A stretch of 64,000 nt of DNA. Origin: Wolfiporia cocos. Lineage: Eukaryota; Basidiomycota; Agaricomycetes; Polyporales; Phaeolaceae. Positions 12,146-23,290 of the stretch are shown one piece after another (position 1 is the first letter of the stretch; each line of letters starts with the position of its first letter). The position numbers and the translations under genes are program-made. The notes below the pieces were generated by a model, which saw only the letters and a program-made list of their open reading frames with translations, did no database searches and was not told the DNA's origin. The stretch is taken from NCBI GenBank assembly GCA_029448655.1, contig JACCLO010000009.1, forward strand, positions 1,922,001 through 1,986,000, in the 5' to 3' direction.

Positions 12146-13455
12146 GGAGTCTTCGGTTTCACTCGGGCGCGTTTGGGAGGCGAAGGTAAGTCAACAACGT
12201 CATCAGGGTCCAAATGCCGTTTGAGTATTGTGCCAATTACGACTGTCGGGCAGAACGTGGCGGGGAATTTGTGAAGAAAGTAAGAGATGACCCGGATTCG
12301 CTACACGACCTCTGCACCGTGTACCGTCGAAACAGACAAGCACGATCATGTATCTGAGACACGTCGTGTCGCGCTCCAGCGCCGACTCACAACGAAGCAT
12401 TATCTTCACCAAGAAAGAATATAGTACAAAGATAGTGATGAGCCTTAAAGATGCGAGCGGTTATGTGCTAATTCCAGCCTTTCAGTTTGACGTCTACTAC
12501 TACTATAGATCATCATTGTACTCTCTAAGACACGAATCTTCGCTCTTATGCGCGGCATGTAATCATATTTCTGCATGAAGACAGTAATCCTAGGATTGTT
12601 TCAGGCAATATAGGGTACACTTTGGCAGAATCGAATTGTTGGATTAGGAGTATTACGTCTCACTGGAACGTCGTATTACCCCGTTATGATGCTATCGCGC
12701 AGGACAGATGATGGCATCCGGTCAAGCCTCTCAGGTCACAGATCGCATATCAGCGTACCCTGAGTCGTGTGTGGCACATTTATTGATAGATCATCCAACG
12801 TGTCATTAAATCGATGACTCCCATACATTGTCGTGAGTCATACTGGTGATGTGGCACGCATTGGGCCCTTCCAGATACAATGCCAAAGTGGCGATAATCC
12901 ATGGTTTCCATCACGACGCGCATCATGAGGAATACGTTTTGCAGAGTCGACCCTGGTCCTCCGTTGATCTCATCCTCAGATCTGCAGGCTAATACAAACG
13001 TCATAATAATGGGAAATCTTGTGAGGCAAACTTTTTAAGCTGTGATCGATACAGACTGATCATACTGAAATAAAATGAGTCGATATGAGACATTTACTGT
13101 GCGTTAGACTACGCACGGCAGATCTGCTTGCACTATACGTTTGCTTGTCTTGTCACCATGACCATTGGATCGCAAATGACCGAGAAACAGAGCACAACCA
13201 CTACACTGGTGGCCAACAGTCGACGTGGCCATTTGGAGTTTGGACGTTGAGTTTCTTATATGGAAGGATAGTTGAAGATATGCCTACCGACGATTCCCCA
13301 CACGACATAGTTATAGCGTAACATGATGCCACGTATATTGATCGCTAGCTCTCCATTTTTATATTGTGACTGTAAATAGTAAAGGAAGGTGAGGGGATAC
13401 AACACATGTTTGGCCAAAGGCTTGATGGGTACCCAAACTCCATCATTGACTACCA
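11372..13455. other. chitinase 3' flank and intergenic DNA
   Basis: To about 12145 this is duplicated flank (see the segmental duplication). A short Cys-rich frame at 11519-11614 is conserved between the two copies. From 12150 to 13455 I recognise no gene, only short unconvincing frames. Confidence 0.4.
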
Positions 13456-15030
13456 TTGGTACTCATATTGATTGCCACATTCACGTGTAGAAGAGGAGAT
13501 GTAGATAATAGCAGATCACTGATAACATGTGCGCGAGAGACCGAGAGTTTTTTTTTTTTTGGGGGGGGGGGGGGCTGCTCGCATTGGCGAGCCATCGCCT
13601 TCAACTGCTCCGTGCTGTGGAACGATTTTGATGTCCCATCCTCCGAAGAATGGACGAAGGGGCTCATTGCACGCTCCAAGGCCCTCCCGCTGACCATACG
13701 CATGGATTCCGATTGGGAGAACTCGGATCTATCGTTCCCCTTAATCACGCGGGAGCTCTCGCGAATCAGGCAACTCGGAATGTCCGCCAATCTGGGCGAG
13801 GTCTCGTATAATCTTCTCGATGATACGGAGATTGTGGGAACACCCACCCCACTACTTCAGCAACTGCTCCTCCGAAATATAAATCATCACGTCAGATTAT
13901 ATCGAGATGACGAAGAACAACTTCGCGCCATCGCATCTACCCTGTCCTCACGTGCATCAAGTCCACAGTTAACGGGTCAGGTATTGGAGAATTGTTCATT
14001 CGATTGGGCGCAAATCATGTCGTCGTCCACACTGCGGCACCTCGACATCACGTTCGGACGAGGTCTACAACCTGTATTCGAGCGCGAGCGGCGCGATGGC
14101 AAGGTTGGATTCAACGCTTTTCTAGGCGTGATCGAATGCCTGCCTCTACTCGAGTCCCTTTGTATACGAGATTGCTTTTCGCACTATCGCAACTCCATCG
14201 AAGGGAATGTCATGCCTAATAGGATGGTGGTTCTAGCCCATCTTCGTCACCTGCTTCCGGAAGATAGAGCATTTGCCTGTGCGGCAATCTTGAGCCATCT
14301 CACTCTGCCAGTACAACACTCAAGGTTTACATTAAGGCAGGCGCTCGCGGTCTTGAAGAGACATACGCGGAGACGGTGGCAGTTCATCTCGCTCATAGAA
14401 AAGGTTCGCGGTATGGGTGAAGCGCACAGTGTGGATATGGCTCTCAGCTCCCTTCGCGTAAGCTACGTGACCGGCCCTGATCAGCAAGCATCTGGGAAAC
14501 TGTGCATCTACCACAGCGATCTTTACGAAAGTTGTAGGTCCCAGCTGTGCCCGAAGCTCTCCAGCACGATCGCTGCTATGACTGTGCGCGATGTGTCTGT
14601 CTCTGGCTTTTGCCTCCTTCACATGGACATATGGGGTGCGTTGATTGGACGCATGCCAAATGCAACCAATCTGCAGGTCAACTCACCTTGGTACGACGCC
14701 CTCGAAGCGCTAGGGCAACCCAGTATCACTGCGTATCCACCGAGCACAGATCCAAATAGACCCGAGGACGAACCCGCTACTGGTTATCTCTTTCCGCGCC
14801 TGCGTGTCCTCACGCTGGTCGAACCTGACTTCTACATCTCTCCTGAATACAAGCACTGTGTGCCCGGGTTTACGGACGTACTAGCCAAATGTTTGTTGGT
14901 GCGACGTGAGCAGCATATGCAGATACAAGAGTTGCGACGACACGATCACCAAGACGCGCGCAAGGAAGATGTCGAAATCCTTCGGCAGGCGGCACCGGTC
15001 GTGAAATGGGATCCAGAACCAGTAGCATGA
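13456..15030 (+). CDS. F-box/LRR-like protein, N-terminus missing
   Basis: One long intronless frame. From 13575 it reads like the post-F-box part of fungal F-box proteins (HWRAIAFNCSVLWNDFDVP, then repeated Leu-rich strands such as LESLCIRDC and LRVLTLVEPD). The usual F-box motif, which recruits Skp1 in SCF ubiquitin ligases, should lie just upstream. Instead there is a T13-G14 homopolymer (13548-13574), preceded by unrelated AT-rich sequence. The ATG at 13456 is only the first in frame and is unlikely to be the native start. The gene may be 5'-truncated, may have its F-box exon elsewhere, or the homopolymer may mark an assembly error. It sits between the two halves of the chitinase-region duplication. 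Confidence 0.6.
   Translation: MVLILIATFTCRRGDVDNSRSLITCARETESFFFFGGGGGCSHWRAIAFNCSVLWNDFDVPSSEEWTKGLIARSKALPLTIRMDSDWENSDLSFPLITRELSRIRQLGMSANLGEVSYNLLDDTEIVGTPTPLLQQLLLRNINHHVRLYRDDEEQLRAIASTLSSRASSPQLTGQVLENCSFDWAQIMSSSTLRHLDITFGRGLQPVFERERRDGKVGFNAFLGVIECLPLLESLCIRDCFSHYRNSIEGNVMPNRMVVLAHLRHLLPEDRAFACAAILSHLTLPVQHSRFTLRQALAVLKRHTRRRWQFISLIEKVRGMGEAHSVDMALSSLRVSYVTGPDQQASGKLCIYHSDLYESCRSQLCPKLSSTIAAMTVRDVSVSGFCLLHMDIWGALIGRMPNATNLQVNSPWYDALEALGQPSITAYPPSTDPNRPEDEPATGYLFPRLRVLTLVEPDFYISPEYKHCVPGFTDVLAKCLLVRREQHMQIQELRRHDHQDARKEDVEILRQAAPVVKWDPEPVA
13548..13574 (+). repeat. T13-G14 homopolymer junction
   Basis: Thirteen T followed directly by fourteen G, at the exact point where the F-box protein loses similarity to its family. 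Within the frame it encodes a Phe/Gly run. Confidence 0.95.
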
Positions 15031-15582
15031 GTGGGGGATTATGCTCAAAGTCGGCGCTGGGTAGTTAGACACAAGAACAGGTGCAGGTGAACAGATACGG
15101 ACGCAGATACGGCTATGGTAGTACTGTAGAAGTTGCGTGGAGAACCTGAAGCGTCACGAACAAAAAGTATTATTGGCACATGCCACATTACAAAATGCTA
15201 CGACGAAAGGTTTTCTGAAACCATCTCCGAGTGCGTGAGCTTGCAACTCGCCATTGCTACCGAGTCAAATATGTGCAACAATTCATTTTACAACAACCGC
15301 TTGCAGTTGTGTCATTGCTGCAGAAGCATCCTACATTCACCCACACACTCCCAAGTCCAGTATGACGAAATCGCCATCAACCTGAGATGCAAGAACCGAC
15401 AGTTCATCGAGCCAGAGGTCAGATCTTCGGAGGTCGATTTCGTGTAATATGAATCAGCGGTACTATTTCGGCATAATCTGCGCCGATCCGAATGATTATA
15501 AACGATCTTGATATTACATGACGCCATTTGTTCGTCTTGCGAGGATGCAATCATTACGACTTGTAGCTATGAACCGCCGCGG
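15031..15582. other. intergenic, nothing recognised
   Basis: 3' flank of the F-box-like gene up to the edge of the duplicated chitinase tail. No gene or repeat recognised. Confidence 0.5.
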
Positions 15583-15920
15583 CCTTCGGCGTCGCGGCGT
15601 ACGGGCACAGCTTCCGCTTCCTCGTCGAGCGCGCGGACGCGGCGTACCCGCCGTTCGTGAAGGGCGCGCAGCCGATGGGCGACAGCTCGGACGCGAACGC
15701 GATTCAGACGGCGGGGATGGGGTGCTCACCGGTGCGCAGCCTACGCGTACAAGCCGAGCACGCAGGTGATGGTGTCCTTCGACAACGCCGAGCCGTTCCG
15801 CGCGAAGGGCGCGTACATCAAGGGCAGGGCTTCGCGATGTGGGAGACGGGCAGCGACTATGAGGACATTCTGCTCGACGCGATCTCGGGCGGCGCGGGAC
15901 TCGAGCAGGCGGGTTGCTGA
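15583..15920 (+). pseudogene. GH18 chitinase 3'-end fragment
   Basis: This is a degenerate copy of the chitinase C-terminus. It begins at the equivalent of 10842 and keeps PPFVKGAQPMGDS, VSFDNAEPFRAKGAYIKG and CGRRAATMRTF-type out-of-frame remains. Internal deletions are visible, including roughly 190 bases around the last intron, so no single frame spans it. There is no 5' part, signal peptide or catalytic motif. It is the start of copy 2 of the segmental duplication. Confidence 0.9.
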
Positions 15921-16740
15921 TAGCTGGCCGTGTCACGCTCCCTGTCCTTTCCCGCTCGCTGTTCCTCCTCTGCCCGGATCACTGTCGCTATCGTTATTGT
16001 CTATATATTGCTTGCCTCCTCTCGACGCTGATGCAGAGACGACAGAAGTCTGCGATCGTGGTGCAATATGACGACCGACGTCGGAGCTCGAGTCTATCTT
16101 CCCGGCTGCTCTCCTGGATGCGGAGGTGGATGTGGCTATGAGGGATGCAAGACGAAGTAGACCAATCCCCTGCACGCGCTGGGCTCGCCGGCTGTACACC
16201 CATAGCTCACTGTAGCCTTGGTTACCGTACGCTGTGTGTCGCACTCGGGTTCTCAACACCGCTTCGAGCCGCACCACTCCCGCGTCCCGCCGACGTCCGC
16301 AGCACTCCCGCTCCAGCCCGCCGCTCACAAGCACACATCATCAGCGCTCCAGCGCTCCAGCGCAAACAGACAGACAAGACAGACAACACTCGGCGGGTAT
16401 AATCAGGTGAGGTATTCTGCACGGCGCACAAGCAAAGCGAGCGGTCAACAGGAACGAAGCGTACTAGCGGTCAGCGTCCTCGCGGGTTCTACAATCAGTC
16501 TACCAGCGGGCGCAGCAATCTCAGCCATCGCCTCCCGGCCGTCGACGCGAGCGGCGTCCGACGGCCGCCCGCGTCGCGCCCAGTGCGCGGAGAATGCTCA
16601 GGGACGAAGGCGAAGGGGCGCGCGCGGCGCTCAGCACTCGGCGCACAGCCCGCCGCCCATGCCCTGCATCCAGTCGCCGCCGCCCGTCGCGCTCGCCGCG
16701 GGCGTGCTCGCGCCGGCGCCGGTGACGGTCCACGCGGTCT
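15583..16740 (+). repeat. segmental duplication, copy 2
   Basis: Collinear with 10842-12145. It covers the chitinase tail, the 3' flank (including the Cys-rich frame), the GACA microsatellite and the 3' end of the secreted repeat-protein gene. Here the chitinase is the decayed partner and the repeat-protein gene is complete. Confidence 0.8.
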
Positions 16741-18028
16741 CGAGCGCGCTCGTGGACGCGGACGCGGACGGCGTCGCGCCGCCGAAGCCGGGGAAGCCGC
16801 CGCCGCCGGTCACGTCGATCGTGGACGTCGCGTAGAGCGTCGTCGCGGAGCTGAGGTAGGACGTGCTGTAGAGCGTCGCGCCGCTCGCGGAGGGGAGGAC
16901 GGAGGTCGCGGCGTCGGTGGAGGTGGACAGCGCGGGCGCGGAGGAGGCGACGGAGGAGGCAACCGCGGAGGAGACCGCGGAGGAGACCGCGGAGGAGGCG
17001 GGCGCGGTCGCGCTGGAGAAGGCCGCGGAGAGCGTGGAGCTGGCGGACCCGGACGCGGCGCCGGACGCGCTTGCGTACACGGAGGTGGCAGCGTCCGTGG
17101 CGGTCGAGAGCGCGGAGCTCACGGCGCCGGTCGCGGTAGAGAACGCGGAGCTCGCGACCTCGGTCGAGAACGCGGAGGATACCTCGGTCGAGAACGCAGA
17201 GCCCGCGACCGCCGTCCCGGTGGCGAACACGGAGGTCGCGGCGTCCGTGGCGGTGGAGAGGGCCGTCGCGCTCGCGAAGATGGAGGTCGCGGCGTCCGTC
17301 TCGGTGGAGAGGACGGCGGTGGAGAACGTGGTGGCGATCTCCGTCGAGTACGAAGTGGCGACCTCTGTCGAGAATGTGGTAGCGACCTCCGTCGAGAACG
17401 CGCTGGAGACCTCTGTCGAGAACGCAGTGGCGACGTCCGTCGAGAACGCAGTGGCGACGTCCGTCGAGAACGCAGTGGCGACGTCCGTCGAGAACGCAGT
17501 CGCAGTCACGCTCGGAAAGACGGACGTCGCCGCCTCGGTCTCGGTGGACAGGGCCGCGGGGACGGACGCAGGGTCCGTGGCGGAGGACGCGCCGGCTGGG
17601 GATGGCAGTCAGCGTCGGTGCGGCGGGCGGCGTGCACAGCACTCACCAAACGCGCCAGACTGGAAGCCGGACTCGCACGCGCAGTCGGCGGTGACGGAGA
17701 CGTGGTGGTGGCGGGTGTGCGCGTGCGGGTCGGGGAAGACGCTCGTCGCGGCGGCGGTCTCCGTGGCGAGGTCCGGGGCGCCGGTCGCGCTGACGACGTT
17801 CGTGATCGTCGACGCGGACGCGGACGCGCCGGCGGGGAGCGTCTCGGTGTAGGTCGCGAACGCGTCGGAGGTGAAGTACGCGGTGGACACGGTCGTCCAG
17901 TAGCCCTGCCCCTGCGGGGCGGCGAGGCCGAGCGCCTGGCGCTTCGTGGGCGCGGCGTGCGCGGGCGCGGTGAGGGCGAGGGCGAGGAGGAGCGCGGTGA
18001 GGGCGGCGGGGCGCGACATGAGCGGCAT
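16631..18028 (-). CDS. secreted Ser/Ala/Thr-rich repeat protein
   Basis: Two exons (18028-17647 and 17595-16631, 51-base intron) give 448 residues. Residues 1 to about 26 are a signal peptide, and Lys29-Arg30 is a likely Kex2-type cleavage site. An N-terminal region of about 100 residues has YWTTVSTAYFTSDAFATYT and a CACESG motif. It is followed by a long Ala/Ser/Thr-rich tract of octapeptide-like repeats around ATAFSTDV/ATTFSTEV, then a Gly-rich end with CAEC. No transmembrane or GPI tail is seen. A cell-wall or secreted O-mannosylated role is inferred from composition only. It is convergent with the chitinase tail, and the two ends were duplicated together. A long antisense frame across this gene (16583-18181) is a GC-content artefact. 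Confidence 0.8.
17415..17500 (-). repeat. 24-base minisatellite in the repeat-protein gene
   Basis: About 3.5 perfect copies of a 24-base unit (GTCGAGAACGCAGTGGCGAC plus GTCC) encode the ATAFSTDV octapeptide. Less perfect units extend to about 17150. The near-identity suggests recent expansion. Confidence 0.92.
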
Positions 18029-18339
18029 GGCGCGGCGATGGGTAAGGAGCGTAGGGACAGGAAGGTCGTCAGTAGCTTGCTGCGGGGCAGATGGGGCGGC
18101 GGAGGCCCCGCGCAGGGCTTTATACGCGCCGCCTGCGCCGTCGCAAGGGCCTGCGCATCGCACGCAGGCGGGGCCGCTTGAGGATGTGCCAATAATGGCC
18201 TGACGCGCTAACGCGGACGCGACGCTTCTGGCTTGGGTCGCAACGCGGAGCGTCCTGTGCGCAGCAGCCGTGTGCGGGGCGATCGATCTCGGCGCGGCTG
18301 CCCCCCGTGGTGGCGCAGGCATTGCCATCCTCGCTGATG
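18029..18339. other. 5' region of the secreted repeat-protein gene
   Basis: GC-rich upstream DNA, likely holding the minus-strand promoter. No specific motif is identified. Confidence 0.35.
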
Positions 18340-18760
18340 GCAGCACCGTGCGCACGCTGGGCAATGGCGATGTGCGCGCGCGCTCGCTGGGGCACGCGCG
18401 GATGTGCCCGCTTTCAGAATTGGATTTGACAGTGCCAGCGATGCACCGCTGCGCCGGATGCGCTGTTCGTGCTTCATGTTCGCCGTGGACGCGCCTGGTG
18501 CTTCGTGTCCGCCGTGGACGCGCCTGGGCCGCCGCCGCCGCTCGCGGGCAGACCGTTCGCGCGCACGCGCAAGCGCTGATCCGTGCACACGCGAGATGCG
18601 CCCCAGATCGCCGATCGCCGCACCCCGCCGCTCGCGCACGCCATCCCAACGCGACACTCCCTCCCAATACACGTCTGGCAACGCGCAGGCGCTGCACGGC
18701 ACATACAACTATAATCAAGACATTGTACAGAATGGAAATACACCACATCTGTGGGGGTCC
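18340..18760 (+). repeat. dispersed GC-rich repeat, copy A
   Basis: Shares a word series with copies at 22228, 39418 and 45886. Examples are GATGTGCCC-TTTCAGAATTGG-TTGACAGTGC near 18400, a Cys-rich GTGCTTCAT segment, and GCAGACCGTTCGCGCGCAC near 18550. The segment around 18490-18530 is internally duplicated (GCCGTGGACGCGCCTGG twice). No coding capacity recognised. Confidence 0.7.
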
Positions 18761-19178
18761 AAACGGGCAACCCCACATGCGTTCGCAATCCATGCGCTAT
18801 CCCCCACATACATTGGACCCGGGCATTTGAGCCGATTCACTGCCCACCAAATGATCCTACGACGGTTCCAACAGGCATGATCTTTGCAGCGCGTCAAACT
18901 CTCTTTCCATGATAATCGATTGAGTATTGATCATAGCAGAATGCTGGAGCACCTGTTGTGCACCCTACATCGTACTGCTCCGCGTAGAGTTCATTGTGCG
19001 CCACAGCTATTGACAGATCATCCGTACTGAAAGGTCTCTTGCTATACATCAAAGGACAGGCACTCAAATGCCATAACTGAGTAGTATGGGTGCTCATGAG
19101 ATCAACATGCTTGCTCCCTTACAATCAAATCTGAAAGACTGTGGAGTCAAGCAGAGCTGATATCGATACTGTGTATGC

Positions 19179-19823
19179 TACAGTCGTTCCCGAAAATAAT
19201 GTCAAAGTCACTTTTTTTTGCGCGTCGTCTCGACGCGCCAAAGTTCCGAGCCAAAGCTCCGAGCCATCTTCCGACTCGTAAGCGCCTGTAAGCGCACCTG
19301 TATGCCATCGTTTCGAGCCTTTTTCTTGAGCTCAAACATGTCGCACTTCCCACAGGGCTCATTGCAGTGCAATTTGGAATGTGATGATATCATAATATTA
19401 GCCAGTCAGGACAGGAATTTGTCGGGATGGGCATTGGGATGTTTTGGTACAAAAGATAAATAGAGTTCATTACAGCGCGGGTGCTAATATGAACGCGATC
19501 ACGCCACGGCGATGATGGCTTGACGATGCGGCCGAAGCCCTCGAAGATGTGCTCCCAATGGTAGACTAGCGGGAGATGATTAGAATCTCACAAATACCAT
19601 GTTGGACACAACCGCTTGCCATGGACGAAGAATACACAGTTTCATATCTTTGTTGATTCTTCTATTACCCATAGCTGCAGAAAACAGTGCAGTACACAAA
19701 TGTACGTAGGTGCGCTTACGGGCGCTTACGAGTCGGAAGATGGCTCGGAACTTTGGCTCAGAACTTTGGCGCGTCGAGACGACGCGCAAAAAAACTTTGA
19801 CATTATTTTCGGGAACGACTGTA
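19179..19823. mobile_element. MITE with long TIRs, Tc1/mariner (pogo-like) type
   Basis: This is a 645-base element with inverted repeats of about 120 bases at each end (19179-19300 and 19702-19823). It begins TACAGTCGTTCCCGAAAATA. The TA at each end fits the TA target of Tc1/mariner elements, and TACAGTCG-type ends are common in the pogo branch. The interior has no transposase frame, so the element is non-autonomous. Confidence 0.8.
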
Positions 19824-20377
19824 ATGAAATATTCGTTGCAATTGTCTTGTCCTGTCGGTGAGGTACCCAACACATGCTGCCCAAAGGCAGAGCCGCTGAG
19901 GCTGCTGAGCGAATTCACTGAGACGAGCAAACCTCCGCTCTGGGAGCCGAGCGCTCTGAACGCCGCTGTTAACCGCTGGAGAGGGCTCTCGGTCGCTGAG
20001 CCTGGCACCTCACCTTTCCTGGATCGTGCTATCTGCTGAAACATGATATCTGATGTAAAGATCTTCCATACATCATATGGTTCATGTTGGTCAGTTCAAA
20101 AGGCACTCCACCGCAATCAGGGTGCGATGGACTGCATGCACAGCCTCCGGAGCCTATACCCAGCGCGATAACAGCAACTTTAGCAATTAAAAGCGCAGCC
20201 GGGGCTGTCTCTTCACTTCGCACCATTGGTGGATTCCGGGAATTACCTCTTCACACAATGTCATGCGATAGTACGGCAACATGCTTGGAGTCATACAGAC
20301 TGGGGTATGCTATCAAACATTCCTCATGAAATCTCTCTCTTATTTCCTTCAGCATCACAGAGGGGTACTGCATCGCA
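19824..20377. other. duplicated upstream flank of a DUF6533 gene
   Basis: The stretch from about 19845 resembles 46390-47200, upstream of the second DUF6533 copy, so the duplication includes 5' flank. No gene recognised. Confidence 0.45.
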
Positions 20378-21828
20378 GTAACACCAGGTTAGGAAGTTGT
20401 AGCACGTACCCATCAATCCATCCATGTTGAGATGTCAACAGTGTTGCTCTTCTACGATTATGCTCTTACATTGGAACAAGAGATCCAACTCATATGGAAA
20501 GCCCCTCGAAGAGGATCATTTGCGATCTTTGCTCTCAACCGTCTAGTCATGTTCCTTATGGCGCTTATAAGCGCAATGGGGTTTTGGTCTGGCGTCCTGG
20601 TACGTAGCATACAGGACAAGGGTGGCCAGCACTAACATGCCACAGGGGTATGTCTGCACACGTGCTTACTCGAATACCAATTTTGATAGGCTTTATAAAG
20701 CCATCCGATGCCCCAGGCTATCAGCAATTGTCAGCAGTACCTGATAATTGTAGCCTGCGCTGTATGGGCAGGTAAGCAGACGGAGCGACGAGTTATGTTC
20801 GCTCATCCGGTCTTCACAGTATTCTCTGCCCTCCGTATGTATGCCGTATGTAACCGGAGCTGGCTTCTTTCGGCGGTGACACTAGTTCTTGGGCTCGCAC
20901 CTGCTGTGGCAAATATAGTAAGTAAGGAGACTTTACTAGAGCTCTGAGACGCTTGATCAACACAATGTCAGTTGGCCATGACTCCTGCACTCCTCAATAT
21001 CTCTACCGAAGTTCTAGAGACCAAACGGGGGTCAATGTACGTCGTTTCTGTCAGATGCTAATCAGCAATCTCAACGTCCATTCTGGTACAGAAGTGAGAA
21101 TGTCGACTTCCCATGCAAACCTAGCTCCTAATTGTCTACCTCCTGTAGTCGATATTATTGCGCGCACAAGTGTAATACTTGCCGATGCAATGGTGATCAT
21201 TGCGACCTGGTGCCGAACTCGCACTTATCGCAGCCGTTTGGTTCGAAGTGGTCATAAAGTTACACTGTCGGACATACTTCTCAATGACGGTGAGCAGCCT
21301 GGACATAGCTTAATCAAGAGGAACGCTGTCGTTAAATATGAGCTGGATGATAGGAGCACTTTACTTTGCGTATGTCCAACAAGCCTGGAACGGGGTCAGG
21401 TGTTGATATTCAACAGAGCTTTGCTAATCCTCAATGTTATTGGTGTGGTGCTGTACTGCACAGAGGTCTATCCGCAATTTCCGCCCTTTGATGTTACTAA
21501 TACGGTCAGCAGGTCTTGCATGGGTTTTTCTACATTGTGACCGCGTCTGTACACAACTGTGTTTGGTGTTACCGTGGGCTCATATGGCTTGCATTTCAGC
21601 ATCACGTCGATTATTATCTCCAGGTTCATGCTGAGCCTTCGCAACGTTTGCTTCGACTCCGACAACCCCACACGGATCGAAGTAGTGTCGTCGACCGTGA
21701 CACAGAGCACAGTATGCTTCGGTGGACAGCCATCACTCCCTCACTCATCCCGAGCAACTGAAGATAGAGACCATGCTCATAATGTGAGTGGTGATAAGTC
21801 AAAAATGAGTCTGGTTACTTATATGTGA
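20378..21828 (+). CDS. DUF6533 multi-pass membrane protein, copy 1
   Basis: Exon pieces on the plus strand match the fungal DUF6533 family, which has about seven transmembrane segments and no established function. They include a short exon with GYCIAVTP, then VLLFYDYALTLEQEIQLIW (from about 20446), FSALRMYAVCNRSWLLSAV (from 20819), IIARTSVILADAMVIIATW (from about 21150), LLILNVIGVVLYCTEV (from 21408) and SRFMLSLRNVCFDSDNP (about 21600-21670). Each is bounded by plausible GT-AG sites. The first coding exon and exact start are not certain. A closely similar copy lies at 47200-48660 and a divergent one at 54446-55650. Confidence 0.65.
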
Positions 21829-22227
21829 CAAACATCTAATCAGCAAGTAGAGGGGTGTCCTTGACATTGATTTTCAAAGGAAAGGATGGCTAGTACAAAC
21901 ACTGCGACAAATGATCAGTTGCATACAGCATAGTACTATCATGTTACCAACCATAGAATGAGCTAACTGGACTGTACTGCAATGCTTTCACATGTGTTCA
22001 GTTCTGACACAATAGACGATTGATAACAAGCCTGAGACTCATTTTATGCACACACTCTTACTCTGAGTGAACCGTAACATGTATCATTGCTGTATAGGTC
22101 AATGTCAATCTTGGGGTGTGTGGATTGTATGGCAGTCACTGTCCCGCCCGCTGACACTGTTTCATCAGGGTTATATACTCTCGTTGGCCAAGAGTGCTGG
22201 AATGGTGATAATTATTAGTAAGTTTGA
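21829..22227. other. intergenic, nothing recognised
   Basis: AT-rich 3' flank of the DUF6533 gene. Part of it recurs after the second copy at 48661-49010. Confidence 0.4.
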
Positions 22228-22415
22228 GAGTCGCAGACCGTTCGCGCGCACCCCGCCGCTCGACATTCCGCACTCGCCTTGCGCACACACTCCCGATATA
22301 CGCCTGGCAACGCGCAGACGCTGCGCAGCGGGCCCTGCATTGCCGCTCTGGTGCACGAGTGGAGTCGTCGCGCACGGCAGATGCCTGAGCACATGCTCGC
22401 CCTTCTCCTTCTCAC

Positions 22416-23215
22416 TAGTGCTGGCCAAGATTATTATTATAATTGATTATAATAATATCTAATCATAATATCACTATTAAATACGGGCTCGAGGTAGATC
22501 CCACTGGTGTCTATTATGAAGCATTACAATATATTATACTATGCATAAAATATGATACTGGCACTATATCTAATAGTAACGGTAGGGATATCATGTGACA
22601 TAAAGAGCGAGCTAATGCTTGATTCGGTGGGCATCATGCTCACATAAATGTGTGCAAAGTACTCTCCTAGCTAGTCAAAAGGCTTGATATTCACTTAAAA
22701 AGGCATTTGTCTCATCACTTCCCCTTATTGGGACCGGTTTGTGCACTTCTCATAAAGCTGGATAACGCTGACCACTGTGTTTTACAGTATTTCATTCATT
22801 TACACGCCTCGCATACTTCCAGAATTGTATGCTTCGGGGCGCTGACATAGTGCAGCATGCACAAGCTATTTGTATTCAGAATATGCTTCGGCTGCTTCTG
22901 CCACAACCCAACTCGGTTAAGCGCCTAGCTTCTTCAAGTAAATAGACACTCTTCGATGCTCGTTCATCAATATCTCAATGGCGGCACAATCTGCTTCCAT
23001 TATGAAGGAATGGTTTAAGTGTAGGCCAGGCAGTGGAATCGAATACTTGGATGGCGTGCCAATACATCAATAGATATTATTACATACAATTACAATAGTA
23101 TTATGATACTATTCAATTACGATGCGATTACATACCCCGCGCGCTGACCAAAGTAATGATACATAATAATATTATTGAGGCCTGTGGCGTATTTAATAGT
23201 AATTGTCCAGCACTA
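22416..23215. mobile_element. non-autonomous hAT element
   Basis: An 800-base AT-rich insertion with termini TAGTGCTGG(C/A)CAA in inverted orientation. It is flanked by a perfect 8-bp duplication CTTCTCAC (22408-22415 and 23216-23223), the hAT hallmark. It lies within the dispersed GC-rich repeat. No transposase frame. Confidence 0.9.
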
Positions 23216-23290
23216 CTTCTCACCTGTGCATCTCGGTCGAGCCGCGTGACCTCCATCCACTCCCGTGGTGCACCCCTGCGCCTCTGCAAA

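Noticed and set aside
16583..18181. A 532-residue Arg/Gly-rich plus-strand frame
   Set aside because: It lies opposite the secreted repeat-protein gene in very GC-rich DNA, where stop codons are rare on both strands. The minus-strand product has a signal peptide and clean splice sites.
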